Below, in pieces: positions 7,296-14,517 of a stretch of 18,296 bases of DNA. Position 1 is the first letter of the stretch. Each line of letters begins with the position of its first letter. Origin of the DNA: an uncultured Porphyromonadaceae bacterium (GTDB taxonomy: Bacteria; Bacteroidota; Bacteroidia; Bacteroidales; Muribaculaceae). A model generated the notes under the pieces. That model saw only the letters and a list, made by a program, of their open reading frames with translations, was not told the origin of the DNA and did no database searches. The DNA lies in contig CAMWKC010000010.1 in the NCBI GenBank assembly GCA_947174735.1, positions 1 to 18,296 of the forward strand, in the 5' to 3' direction. Both the position numbers and the translations under genes were made by a program.

Positions 7296-8443
7296 TTTTC
7301 AGGTAATCGGCGATAATATACAAACTCTTCGTTGACCAGTTCTGGATGAAGTATCTTAACGAGGTCACGTAATATGATGTCGGGATGTACTACTCCTGAT
7401 TCATAGTAGTCATTACCTCCGCCGGAAGTGTAACGCAAGGTGTTATTGTAAACTTCGCTGTTGGCTAACGGAGGTGTATCAGCCAGACGCGGGTATAGAC
7501 GGCGCAGTTCACCGAGAGTAGCCGCCGAGCCTACATTTATCCATTTATCTGAGCTGTCAAGTAACATATAAGCTTCCTCACTACCTACAGGAACTGAGGA
7601 GGTAGTGTTATTATGCGGACCGGCATATTCACCGCCGGCATCACTGATAAGCTGCACGGCATAGCTACCTTCGGGCGGCAACATCCATGCGTCGGCATAA
7701 GGAGCATTAAGCATTACTTTCGGACGTGTGGAAGCAGCGGCTGCCTTGGCAGCTATCTCTTTGTAACGTTTCGGAATAGGTGCGAACGCCGAATCACCGC
7801 GTGCGCGACAGCCCATGGCTTCAGCCACAGCAACCATCCATTCCGCTTTGCCGAGCGGAGATTCTTCAAGATAATCGCCTACATACAGATAAGGTACACC
7901 TAATTGCTGCAAACGAGGTATCATGCTGCTTGCACCGTTGATACCGTACAGCAGCACAAGGTCCGGGTCAAGAGCAGCTAACCGTTCATAATTGACATTA
8001 CCCTCATATCCGATGTCTGATATGCTGTCAAGACGGTTACGTACACGCTCACTGTTAATATAGGCCGTACCGGCAGCTCCCGCCAGGGTACTGTCAGCTC
8101 CTATTGCCTCAAGCATAGCTATATGTGTGGAAGACATGGCCACGACACGGCGGGGAGGCTTCTGAAGAACCTGACCTTTGAAACCTTCCGGAGCCTTTTC
8201 TCCGTTTCTGCATACAAATAACTGTTCGCTGATTTCTCCCGCTCCCTGCCATGGGTTATTGACAGTAATAATAACGCTACTTGCATCAGCGCAACTGTCG
8301 ATAGTGAAATGACTGGCGTATGTAGGAGTATAAGCCCGGAGATTCCAGCGCGAAGTGTCTGCGCTACTATTGTTCTGACGACAGCTGCCTAATAGTGTCA
8401 AAACGAGTATGAACGTTATGTAGTGAAGGGTGCGTGCAGTCAT
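7292..8443 (-). CDS. ABC transporter substrate-binding lipoprotein, BtuF/FecB type
   Basis: This is the periplasmic ligand-capture component of the importer. From the ATG at 8443 the product is 383 aa. It opens with a lipoprotein signal peptide ending in the lipobox LLGS-C, with C21 as the lipidated residue. No acidic export signal follows the cysteine, so the protein should stay on the periplasmic side. The fold matches helical-backbone binding proteins of the BtuF/FecB class: RRVVAMSSTHIAMLEAIGAD (98-117) then NYERLAALDPDLVLLYG (151-167). An upstream in-frame ATG at 8498-8500 would add 19 residues before a complete signal peptide and would place the promoter inside the gene, so I reject it. 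The ligand is unknown. Confidence 0.9.
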   Translation of the reverse strand: MTARTLHYITFILVLTLLGSCRQNNSSADTSRWNLRAYTPTYASHFTIDSCADASSVIITVNNPWQGAGEISEQLFVCRNGEKAPEGFKGQVLQKPPRRVVAMSSTHIAMLEAIGADSTLAGAAGTAYINSERVRNRLDSISDIGYEGNVNYERLAALDPDLVLLYGINGASSMIPRLQQLGVPYLYVGDYLEESPLGKAEWMVAVAEAMGCRARGDSAFAPIPKRYKEIAAKAAAASTRPKVMLNAPYADAWMLPPEGSYAVQLISDAGGEYAGPHNNTTSSVPVGSEEAYMLLDSSDKWINVGSAATLGELRRLYPRLADTPPLANSEVYNNTLRYTSGGGNDYYESGVVHPDIILRDLVKILHPELVNEEFVYYRRLPEK

Positions 8444-8475
8444 GGTATTGTGAATGGATAGATTAATATCATCTG

Positions 8476-8506
8476 CAAAATTATTTAAAAACCGTATCAT
8501 AGCAAA
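8476..8506 (-). promoter_or_regulatory. Promoter of the ABC importer operon
   Basis: On the minus strand, a -33 TTTG (plus-strand 8503-8506) is followed after 19 nt by TAATTTTG (8476-8483), a full match to the Bacteroidota pattern. Transcription would begin near 8470, leaving a leader of about 27 nt before the ATG at 8443. A second TAnnTTTG match, TATATTTG, overlaps the -33 box at 8503-8510 but lacks an upstream -33 element. Confidence 0.7.
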
Positions 8507-8537
8507 TATATATAGTTAAATAGTGACTATTTTTGAG

Positions 8538-8545
8538 TAAATTTG
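8538..8545 (+). promoter_or_regulatory. -7 box of rnpA, directly before the start codon
   Basis: TAAATTTG matches TAnnTTTG exactly and ends only 4 nt before the rnpA ATG at 8550. No clear -33 TTTG lies about 20 nt upstream. If functional, transcription starts at or next to the ATG. Confidence 0.5.
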
Positions 8546-8549
8546 CACC

Positions 8550-9062
8550 ATGATTTCAACCCCGCAAGATAACGAATCATTGTCTCTGCCTGCGTCGGCA
8601 CCGTGTCGTCTGACCCTGCGTAAAGCGGAGAAGCTGCGTCACAAAAGTCTTGTAGACAGTCTTTTCCGTGACGGAGGTTCGGTGTATGTGTACCCTCTGC
8701 GCCTTGTGTGGCGGGTAATGACTGCTGAAACACTCGAAGCTTCGTTCCGTAACGGAGTACCACCGCGTATCGGTCCGTTACAGATGCTCATCACCATACC
8801 TAAAAAGAAGCGCCGCCGGGCTGTGGACCGGGTGCTGATGCGTCGGCGTATACGCGAATCCTATCGTCTCGGACGCGAGCCGCTACGTATGTGGCTGACG
8901 GCACATCCTGAATGTCGCTCGTTGCAGATGGGGTTCATATATCTCGCTGACAAAAATCTGGATTACAAAACCATATCGCGCAAAATGGAGTTATTACTTC
9001 AGAAGATGCTGGCTGCTGCTTCGCAGCAAACGGTTTGCGCTAATGAATCCCAATCGTCATGA
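8550..9062 (+). CDS. rnpA: Ribonuclease P protein component
   Basis: This small basic protein partners the RNase P RNA to trim 5' leaders from precursor tRNAs. The product is 170 aa, longer than the usual 110-130, with about 20 extra residues before the conserved [18 protein letters not shown] (22-39) and a Gln/Ser-rich tail. The signature helix is [16 protein letters not shown] (91-106). The family RNR motif normally has Asn where V95 stands, so it reads R-V rather than R-N. The ATG at 8550 is the first in frame, preceded by an in-frame stop inside the promoter box. A TTG at 8580 is an alternative start giving 160 aa. The stop overlaps yidD as ATGA, as in the common rnpA-yidD pairing. Confidence 0.9.
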   Translation: MISTPQDNESLSLPASAPCRLTLRKAEKLRHKSLVDSLFRDGGSVYVYPLRLVWRVMTAETLEASFRNGVPPRIGPLQMLITIPKKKRRRAVDRVLMRRRIRESYRLGREPLRMWLTAHPECRSLQMGFIYLADKNLDYKTISRKMELLLQKMLAAASQQTVCANESQSS

Positions 9063-9283
9063 TACGCCGTGCCATAATCTTCCTGCTGGTATTGCCGATT
9101 CGCTTTTATCAGCTATGTATCTCACCCATGCTGCCTGCCGCCTGCCGTTATCAGCCGACCTGTAGTCAGTATGCTATCGAAGCTATTCGCCGTCACGGCC
9201 CCTTCAAAGGCCTTTGGCTGGCTCTGCGCCGCATCGCACGCTGCCATCCCTGGGGAGGTAGCGGATATGACCCGGTACCGTAA
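9059..9283 (+). CDS. yidD: Membrane protein insertion efficiency factor YidD
   Basis: This small membrane-associated protein is linked to YidC-dependent insertion of inner-membrane proteins. The 74-aa product shows the whole family signature: a short hydrophobic N-terminal helix (about 5-15), [20 protein letters not shown] (16-35), [12 protein letters not shown] (36-47), and the ending [14 protein letters not shown] (61-74). The conserved cysteines are C20, C29, C35 and C62. It overlaps the rnpA stop by 4 bp and lies 23 bp before tatD, so all three are probably co-transcribed. Confidence 0.97.
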   Translation: MIRRAIIFLLVLPIRFYQLCISPMLPAACRYQPTCSQYAIEAIRRHGPFKGLWLALRRIARCHPWGGSGYDPVP

Positions 9284-9306
9284 GGATTACAGTTAAAAAC
9301 ATTATT

Positions 9307-9924
9307 ATGTCTCTGCTTGATATTCATACACATCATCCCGCTCCGCAGCCACAGGCTGTAATAAGTGTTTCTCCCCGTGATTTCAGCCCTGTGGAAGGTC
9401 AGCTGTATTCAGTAGGGCTGCACCCGTGGGATGGTGTGCCTTCGCCGGAAGACCTTACTTTGCTTGATGAGACGGCTGCACATCCGCAAGTTGTTGCCAT
9501 AGGCGAATGTGGTATCGACCCTATGAAGGGAGCTCCGATGTTCCGGCAGTTGCTGACATTCCGTCACCATGTCGAACTTTCTGAACAGTTGCACAAACCG
9601 TTGATTATACATGAAGTCAAGGCTCACGACGTAATCACCGGTCTGCGTCGTGATCTTGTTCCTGTGATGCCATGGGCTATACATGGATTTCGCGGAAAGC
9701 CTACAGTTGCCGAGATGTTGCTTAAGGCCGGATTATGGCTGTCTTTCGGCATCCGTTTTAATCCTGAGGCACTCGCTATAGTACCTTATGACCGGTTGCT
9801 GGCTGAGACAGACGAAGCTCCGGTAGAAATAACTGAAGTTATAGCTGCTCTGTCGCAAGCCGCCGGTATGGAACTGACCGATAGTATTGCGGCCTCGACA
9901 GCGGCATTTCTTAATATTTCTTAA
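9307..9924 (+). CDS. TatD-family metal-dependent hydrolase
   Basis: This is a predicted cytosolic metal-dependent nuclease or hydrolase of the TatD family, an amidohydrolase-fold group with DNase activity in studied members. The 205-aa product is shorter than typical TatD (about 255-260). The metal ligands are in place: H7 and H9 in DIHTHH, E67 in GECGID, H102 in IIHEVKAHD, H126 in WAIHGFRG and D169 in ETDEAP. The LHPW block (38-41) is also typical. The shortening seems spread between motifs rather than a truncated end. Similar compact TatD genes follow rnpA-yidD in other Bacteroidota, so this is likely a lineage form. Confidence 0.9.
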   Translation: MSLLDIHTHHPAPQPQAVISVSPRDFSPVEGQLYSVGLHPWDGVPSPEDLTLLDETAAHPQVVAIGECGIDPMKGAPMFRQLLTFRHHVELSEQLHKPLIIHEVKAHDVITGLRRDLVPVMPWAIHGFRGKPTVAEMLLKAGLWLSFGIRFNPEALAIVPYDRLLAETDEAPVEITEVIAALSQAAGMELTDSIAASTAAFLNIS

Positions 9925-9944
9925 TTAAAATCAGACTGAAAACT

Positions 9945-10466
9945 ATGAAAACCACACTTATCACATTAGCTTTATCATTTTTATCACTTACAGGTTTCGC
10001 ACAGGTGCCTGTGACTCTTCCCGATTCTATAGAAATACCGGCTACAGCTGATTTCACAACTATGCCGCAATCTATAGACGGTTATAAGACTATTGAGCAT
10101 AAAGGCTTCGGCTGTGAAGTGCCGTACGGTGCTGAAATTTCAATGGCTCAGGGACTTAAAGCTGCTTATCCGGACGGAAGTTTCGCTACGATGCTGACTG
10201 TTGAGGAAGGAAGGGGATACAATCAGAAAAGGGCCCTGGATATATGCCGTGATACGGCTCGGACTCTACAGATGAGTGATACCAAAGTAAGCAAAGTTAA
10301 GATAAACGGAATAAACGGTGCTATAGCTACCGGTGAGCTGGAGAATCTGCATGTCACATTGGTTGTATTACCTTCTAATGACGCTCAGTTGACTTGTCTT
10401 ATGCTCAATTCGGATGTTCGTTCGGAATGGGCGGACAATGTATTACGCACCCTTAAGCATAAGTAA
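9945..10466 (+). CDS. Hypothetical exported protein
   Basis: I do not recognise this gene. The 173-aa product begins with a clear Sec signal peptide (MKTTLITLALSFLSLTGFAQ, residues 1-20) with cleavage likely after FAQ or nearby; there is no lipobox cysteine. The rest is a soluble domain of about 150 residues with alternating hydrophobic stretches, including TMPQSIDGYKTIEHKGFGCE (39-58) and VTLVVLPSNDAQLTCLMLNS. Two cysteines (C57 and C101) in the middle could pair in the periplasm. It starts 20 bp after tatD with no promoter box of its own, so it may be the end of that operon. Its last three codons are duplicated in frame just after the gene. Confidence 0.75.
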   Translation: MKTTLITLALSFLSLTGFAQVPVTLPDSIEIPATADFTTMPQSIDGYKTIEHKGFGCEVPYGAEISMAQGLKAAYPDGSFATMLTVEEGRGYNQKRALDICRDTARTLQMSDTKVSKVKINGINGAIATGELENLHVTLVVLPSNDAQLTCLMLNSDVRSEWADNVLRTLKHK

Positions 10467-10475
10467 CATAAGTAA
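10458..10475 (+). repeat. Exact 9-bp tandem duplication at a stop codon
   Basis: CATAAGTAA occurs twice back to back (10458-10466 and 10467-10475). The first copy encodes the final His-Lys-stop of the hypothetical gene; the second repeats the same codons in frame, giving a second stop nine bases on. Confidence 0.8.
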
Positions 10476-10476
10476 G

Positions 10477-10507
10477 TTGCGGACTTGACGAGAATTGACT
10501 ACTTTTG
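10477..10507 (+). promoter_or_regulatory. Promoter of the PCMD-type gene
   Basis: TTG at 10477-10479 is followed after 20 nt by TACTTTTG (10500-10507), an exact TAnnTTTG with consensus spacing. Transcription would start near 10511-10514, about 17-20 nt before the ATG at 10531. This excludes the upstream TTG at 10495 as a start codon. Confidence 0.75.
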
Positions 10508-10530
10508 CAGTCATAAATTGTTCAAGCTAT

Positions 10531-11487
10531 ATGTATCTACGGCATATACTCGTCACAGCTGCTATCTTTTTATATATAGCACAAGGTCTGGCGCTTACTT
10601 TGGAACCTATAAAATACGCTGATTTCTCCAATTGGGTGACACGTGATATAACTGAATCGAAACTCATAGGCGGAAATCACAAGACTGTCTATGAAATAGC
10701 TCCGACACGTAAGATAACAGGTAATGAACCATATATGAATCAAGGTGGCTCGCCATGGGCTACCAGCAATGTCTATGCCAAGGTATCCGGAGTGGTCAAA
10801 GCTTCAAATACGGTTAGTCCCGTTGAAGTCAACGGTAATATTATGGCCTGTTGCCGTACTAAAATGGAACAGGTGAAAGTGCTCGGTCTGGTTAACATGG
10901 ATGTCATGGTGGCCGGTTCCATATTTCTCGGCCGTATATTTGAGCCTATAACTTCGACCAAAGGCCCGTTTAAGAAAATGGAAATGGGTGTGCCGTATAC
11001 CAAACGTCCTGTGGCATTGGTATTTGACTACAAAGTAGATATGCCGGCTACTGACTCACGTGTGCGTTCAACCGGCCTTAGTCCTAAGAAAACTCTGTCG
11101 GGACGTGATAATGCTGAAATCTATTGTCTGTTGCAGCGTCGCTGGGAAGATAAGGACGGTAATCTTTATGCCCATAGAGTAGGAACTGCCCGTGAACGCT
11201 ATTCAAAGAGTGTGCCTCTGACACGCGGTCATCGTATGGATATACATTACGGGGATATAACGCATCAGCCATGGTATAAGCCGTGGATGGGTCTGTTGGA
11301 CGGCGATAAAGCTTATTACGCACGTAATTCAAAAGGGAAGCTGGTTCCGGTGCATGAAGTGGGGTGGGCCCCTGCTGATGCACAGCCTACGCATGTATTG
11401 TTAATGGCTTCGTCCAGTTGTGGCGAGCCCTTTATCGGTACGGAAGGTATAGCTCTTTATGTGGACAACATAGCGTTTGGTTTCTAA
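10531..11487 (+). CDS. Exported PCMD-domain protein (putative carbohydrate metabolism)
   Basis: From the ATG at 10531 the product is 318 aa with a signal peptide (about 1-21, LVTAAIFLYIAQGLA). The C-terminal half resembles the Bacteroidota PCMD family (putative carbohydrate metabolism domain): RPVALVFDYKVD (159-170), DNAEIYCLLQRRW (193-205), a GTARE block (218-222), and the final strand PTHVLLMASSSCGEPFIGTE (286-305) leading to ALYVDNIAFGF (308-318), which matches the usual ending of S-S-x-x-G, LYVDN. Such proteins are exported and are often found near polysaccharide-use or adhesin genes, but their activity is not established. None of those neighbours is seen here, so its substrate is open. 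It has its own promoter. Confidence 0.75.
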   Translation: MYLRHILVTAAIFLYIAQGLALTLEPIKYADFSNWVTRDITESKLIGGNHKTVYEIAPTRKITGNEPYMNQGGSPWATSNVYAKVSGVVKASNTVSPVEVNGNIMACCRTKMEQVKVLGLVNMDVMVAGSIFLGRIFEPITSTKGPFKKMEMGVPYTKRPVALVFDYKVDMPATDSRVRSTGLSPKKTLSGRDNAEIYCLLQRRWEDKDGNLYAHRVGTARERYSKSVPLTRGHRMDIHYGDITHQPWYKPWMGLLDGDKAYYARNSKGKLVPVHEVGWAPADAQPTHVLLMASSSCGEPFIGTEGIALYVDNIAFGF

Positions 11488-11565
11488 ACCATGCTGCCGG
11501 GTGAGTGTCAATATAATTGTCGGCTGCAGCCGGCTTCAAACCTGTCAACTATCAAAACGGATATA

Positions 11566-12294
11566 ATGAAAATCGCGATAATAGGATATGGCCGTATGGG
11601 TCATGTCGTTGAGGAAGTGGCCCGTGAGCGAGGTCATAGTATAGTGTGCACGATAGATAACCACAACACTGATATGCTTGAATCGGAAGCTTTCCGTAGC
11701 GCTGATGTGGCCATAGAGTTCTCGCAGCCTAAGGTTGCACTGTCCAATATACTGGCGTCCTTTACGGCCGGTGTTCCGGTAGTATGTGGTACTACCGGCT
11801 GGCTTGAGTCGATGCCTTCGGTGCGACAGATGTGTGATAAGGGCTTAGGTACATTGTTGTGGTCATCTAATTTCTCGATAGGTGTCAATGTTTTTAAGGC
11901 TGTCAACCGGTATATGGCACATCTGTTGAACAGATTTCCGCAGTATTCGTGCAGTATGGAGGAAGTACATCACGTTCATAAACTTGATCATCCTTCCGGA
12001 ACGGCTATAACTCTTGCTGAAACTATCGTAGGTGAGGTGGAACGTCTCGACGGATGGCAGGAGCCTGACGCCGGAGGAGCCGTGGCTGCCGGTCAGCTTC
12101 CGATAGGTCATCGCCGCGAGGGTGAGGTGCCGGGTATACATACTGTCATCTGGGATTCAGATGCTGATACACTGACTTTCACTCATTCGGCCAAGAGTCG
12201 CCGTGGTTTCGCGCTCGGTGCAGTGCTGGCGGCTGAATGGCTTAAATGCCGTAAACCGGGTCTGTATACTATTGATGATATGCTCGGATTCTGA
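11566..12294 (+). CDS. dapB: 4-hydroxy-tetrahydrodipicolinate reductase
   Basis: This enzyme reduces 4-hydroxy-tetrahydrodipicolinate with NAD(P)H in the diaminopimelate/lysine pathway, supplying both lysine and peptidoglycan. The 242-aa product has the nucleotide loop GYGRMG (7-12), EFSQP (51-55), CGTTGW (74-79), NFSIGVNVF (102-110) and the substrate/catalytic block HHVHKLDHPSGTA (135-147) with H135/H136 and K139. The start is set at 11566, where MKIAIIGYGRMG gives the normal N-terminus; an in-frame ATG at 11491 would add 25 unconserved residues. The 78 bp before it contains a perfect 12-bp palindrome (11521-11532) and a near-match -7 box, TATAATTG (11512-11519). It begins a group with lepB and wbqC that is common in Bacteroidota. 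Confidence 0.96.
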   Translation: MKIAIIGYGRMGHVVEEVARERGHSIVCTIDNHNTDMLESEAFRSADVAIEFSQPKVALSNILASFTAGVPVVCGTTGWLESMPSVRQMCDKGLGTLLWSSNFSIGVNVFKAVNRYMAHLLNRFPQYSCSMEEVHHVHKLDHPSGTAITLAETIVGEVERLDGWQEPDAGGAVAAGQLPIGHRREGEVPGIHTVIWDSDADTLTFTHSAKSRRGFALGAVLAAEWLKCRKPGLYTIDDMLGF

Positions 12295-12329
12295 AGCTAT
12301 TTTCAAATATCAAAACTCCTGACATCATT

Positions 12330-13814
12330 ATGACAAAGAATATAATAGAGAAAGATTCGTTTCTGACCGACCTGAAAGGACGTATATCTAATGTCAAGAC
12401 CACGCGCTGGCTGAGATTCGCTCTTGTGACAGCAGTGCTGTTTCTATGGGTATTCTGGATGGGTAATCCCTGGCTGGCACTGATATGGCTGTTGCTCATA
12501 GATATATATATAACGGGTTATATACCTTGGACATGGTGGAAAAATACCAAAGGTGCTACACGTACCGTGATGGGTTGGGTAGACGCTATAATCTACGCTC
12601 TTATACTTGTGTATCTGATTTTTGCCTTTATCGGTCAGAATTATAAGATACCTTCGTCGAGTCTTGAGAAGTCACTGCTTGTAGGTGACTATCTGTGGGT
12701 GAATAAAACTATATATGGTCCGCGTGTGCCTATGACACCGCTTCACTTTCCCCTTGCACAGCATACTATGCCGATAATCGGTACTAAAAGTTATATAGAG
12801 ACTCCGCAGCTTGAATACCATCGTCTTGCCGGCCTTCGTCAGATAGAACGCGGTGATATTGTGGTGTTTAATTTTCCGCAAGGTGATACTGTGGCACTGA
12901 AGATACAAAATCCGGACTATTATCAGATATGTTATGAACTCCGAAACAACGGTATCGAAGACCCTAAAGCGTATATAAAGGCTCATCCCGAAGTTTTCGG
13001 TAAACTGATATGGCGTCCTGTTGACCGACGTGAGAATTATGTGAAGCGTGCCATAGGTCTGCCTGGCGACCGTCTGGCCATACGTGATGACGTGATTTAT
13101 ATTAACGGCGAACCTATGACTCCGCCTGACAACGTACAGTTTAATTATATAATACCTGTGTCGGGTAGGATTTCGGATGAGAAATGGAGTGAGATAGGCG
13201 TACGCCGTGATGATCACGGGTCGGCACCGGCTGTAAATCAGTACACCGGAAGAGCGTATTATAATGTACCGCTGACAGCTGCTATGAAAGCTAAGGTTGA
13301 GAAATGGCCTGAAGTGACAGGACATCTTATTAAAGAATCAGAAAGCGGTATGTACGATATGAGCGGTGTGTTCCCCTTAGGTGCCGGTTACGGCTGGACA
13401 CGTCCCGACATGGGTGAGTTCTGGATCCCGCAGCGTGGTGTCACTCTACATCTTACTCCGGAGAATTATGCTATTTACGAGCGTGCCATACGCACTTATG
13501 AAGGTAATGATCTGCGTATGGAACCGGATGGAACCATATATATCAACGGTAAGCCTGCGGAATACTATACTTTCAAATATGATTACTACTGGATGATGGG
13601 TGATAACCGTGACCGTTCGGCTGATTCGCGTTACTGGGGTTTTGTACCTGAAGATCATATTGTGGGTTCTCCGATGTTTGTCATTGTTTCTCTTGATGAA
13701 GAGAAAGATCTGTTTGACGGCAGGATACGTACGGACCGTATATTACGCGATGCCAATCCTGACAAGAGTCAGTCCGAAAAGGCTTGGAGTAAATTAGGAC
13801 AGAAGACTGAATAA
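12330..13814 (+). CDS. lepB: Signal peptidase I
   Basis: This inner-membrane serine protease removes signal peptides from exported proteins. The 494-aa product is the large Bacteroidota form. Hydrophobic segments lie at about 29-44, 47-63 and 83-101, followed by a periplasmic catalytic domain. The nucleophile is S111 in IPSSSLEKSLLVGDYL; family members often have SM, here SL. The general base is K239 in NYVKRAIGLPGD. Box E is GDNRDRSADSRYWG (424-437). About 95 residues of insert lie between the serine and lysine boxes beyond the E. coli core, and more between the lysine box and box E, both usual in this phylum. It follows dapB by 35 bp and precedes wbqC by 17 bp. Confidence 0.95.
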   Translation: MTKNIIEKDSFLTDLKGRISNVKTTRWLRFALVTAVLFLWVFWMGNPWLALIWLLLIDIYITGYIPWTWWKNTKGATRTVMGWVDAIIYALILVYLIFAFIGQNYKIPSSSLEKSLLVGDYLWVNKTIYGPRVPMTPLHFPLAQHTMPIIGTKSYIETPQLEYHRLAGLRQIERGDIVVFNFPQGDTVALKIQNPDYYQICYELRNNGIEDPKAYIKAHPEVFGKLIWRPVDRRENYVKRAIGLPGDRLAIRDDVIYINGEPMTPPDNVQFNYIIPVSGRISDEKWSEIGVRRDDHGSAPAVNQYTGRAYYNVPLTAAMKAKVEKWPEVTGHLIKESESGMYDMSGVFPLGAGYGWTRPDMGEFWIPQRGVTLHLTPENYAIYERAIRTYEGNDLRMEPDGTIYINGKPAEYYTFKYDYYWMMGDNRDRSADSRYWGFVPEDHIVGSPMFVIVSLDEEKDLFDGRIRTDRILRDANPDKSQSEKAWSKLGQKTE

Positions 13815-13831
13815 CGCTGACTTCTGTATCC

Positions 13832-14458
13832 ATGATATGTTCCTTGACCTCGGAATCTTCTGTACAGTCACTGCCGTGTGTGCCTTATCTGGCCACACAG
13901 CAGTGGTATGCCGAGTGGTTGCATCGGCGTCTGCAAGGTAACAGTGAAGCGGCGGCACGGACTGCCGCTTCATCAGCCTGTCAACTTCGTCCGCGTGACT
14001 TTACACACTGTGTACTGCCTTCTCCGTCGGGTGAGATCCGTCTTAGTGTAGCTGTCGAAGGAGGTAGCGGTATACTGAAGCGTCTGCGTCCCGAAGATGT
14101 GCGTATGTCCGGTCACGGACGCTGGCCTTCGGTACATCTCGGTGCGTTTAATGCTCTTTATGGCCGGACTGCCTATTTCGATCATCTGTATGATAGCCTT
14201 ACAGCTGCCTATAACGATGTAGAAGGTAATCCATTATATGAATTGTGTGAATGTCTTCATGGTCTACAGACCGCTTTATTTCTACCGGCTGATACACTAC
14301 GTTCTTTCGCTATGCTCTCTCATGCAGAGCATCTTCGTCTACAGGATATCTGTTCTGAGTATGCTCGGGTTTACCGTCCCTGTGTCCCTCTCCTTGACCT
14401 TCTCATGCGTTACGGTCCGGACGCGATATTTGTTCTTCTCTCCATGGTGCAGGAGTGA
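13832..14458 (+). CDS. WbqC-like family protein
   Basis: This 208-aa cytosolic protein resembles the WbqC family, named from O-antigen clusters but without an established reaction. Family-like stretches are the opening LPCVPYLATQQWYAEWLH (14-31), then WPSVHLGAFNALYGRTAYFD (98-117), and the C-terminal DLLMRYGPDAIFVL (189-202). In Bacteroidota a wbqC-like gene often sits right after dapB-lepB, which supports the assignment by context. The central segment (about 40-95) is more divergent than I would expect for the family. It is probably translated from the lepB transcript, only 17 bp downstream. Confidence 0.75.
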   Translation: MICSLTSESSVQSLPCVPYLATQQWYAEWLHRRLQGNSEAAARTAASSACQLRPRDFTHCVLPSPSGEIRLSVAVEGGSGILKRLRPEDVRMSGHGRWPSVHLGAFNALYGRTAYFDHLYDSLTAAYNDVEGNPLYELCECLHGLQTALFLPADTLRSFAMLSHAEHLRLQDICSEYARVYRPCVPLLDLLMRYGPDAIFVLLSMVQE

Positions 14459-14464
14459 AAAAAG

Positions 14465-14496
14465 TTTGGTAAATCCGAATTAAAGCGGTAAATTTG
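14465..14496 (+). promoter_or_regulatory. Promoter of the Rpn-type nuclease gene
   Basis: TTTG (14465-14468), then 20 nt, then TAAATTTG (14489-14496): the best match to the Bacteroidota promoter consensus in the window. Transcription would start near 14500-14503, about 15 nt before the ATG at 14518. Confidence 0.85.
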
Positions 14497-14517
14497 TGAT
14501 ATATAAAAGCTGTTGAT

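Noticed and set aside
11521..11532. 12-bp palindrome CGGCTGCAGCCG upstream of dapB as a terminator
   Set aside because: It has no loop and no following T-tract; it is short enough to be chance or a minor operator.
12657..12680. Unusual SL instead of SM at the signal peptidase nucleophile
   Set aside because: Other Bacteroidota signal peptidases, as I recall them, also read SSSLEK at this position, so it is a lineage feature rather than an oddity.
12672..13325. Minus-strand open frame (217 codons) opposite lepB
   Set aside because: The sense strand encodes a complete signal peptidase I with all catalytic boxes; the antisense product shows no family features.
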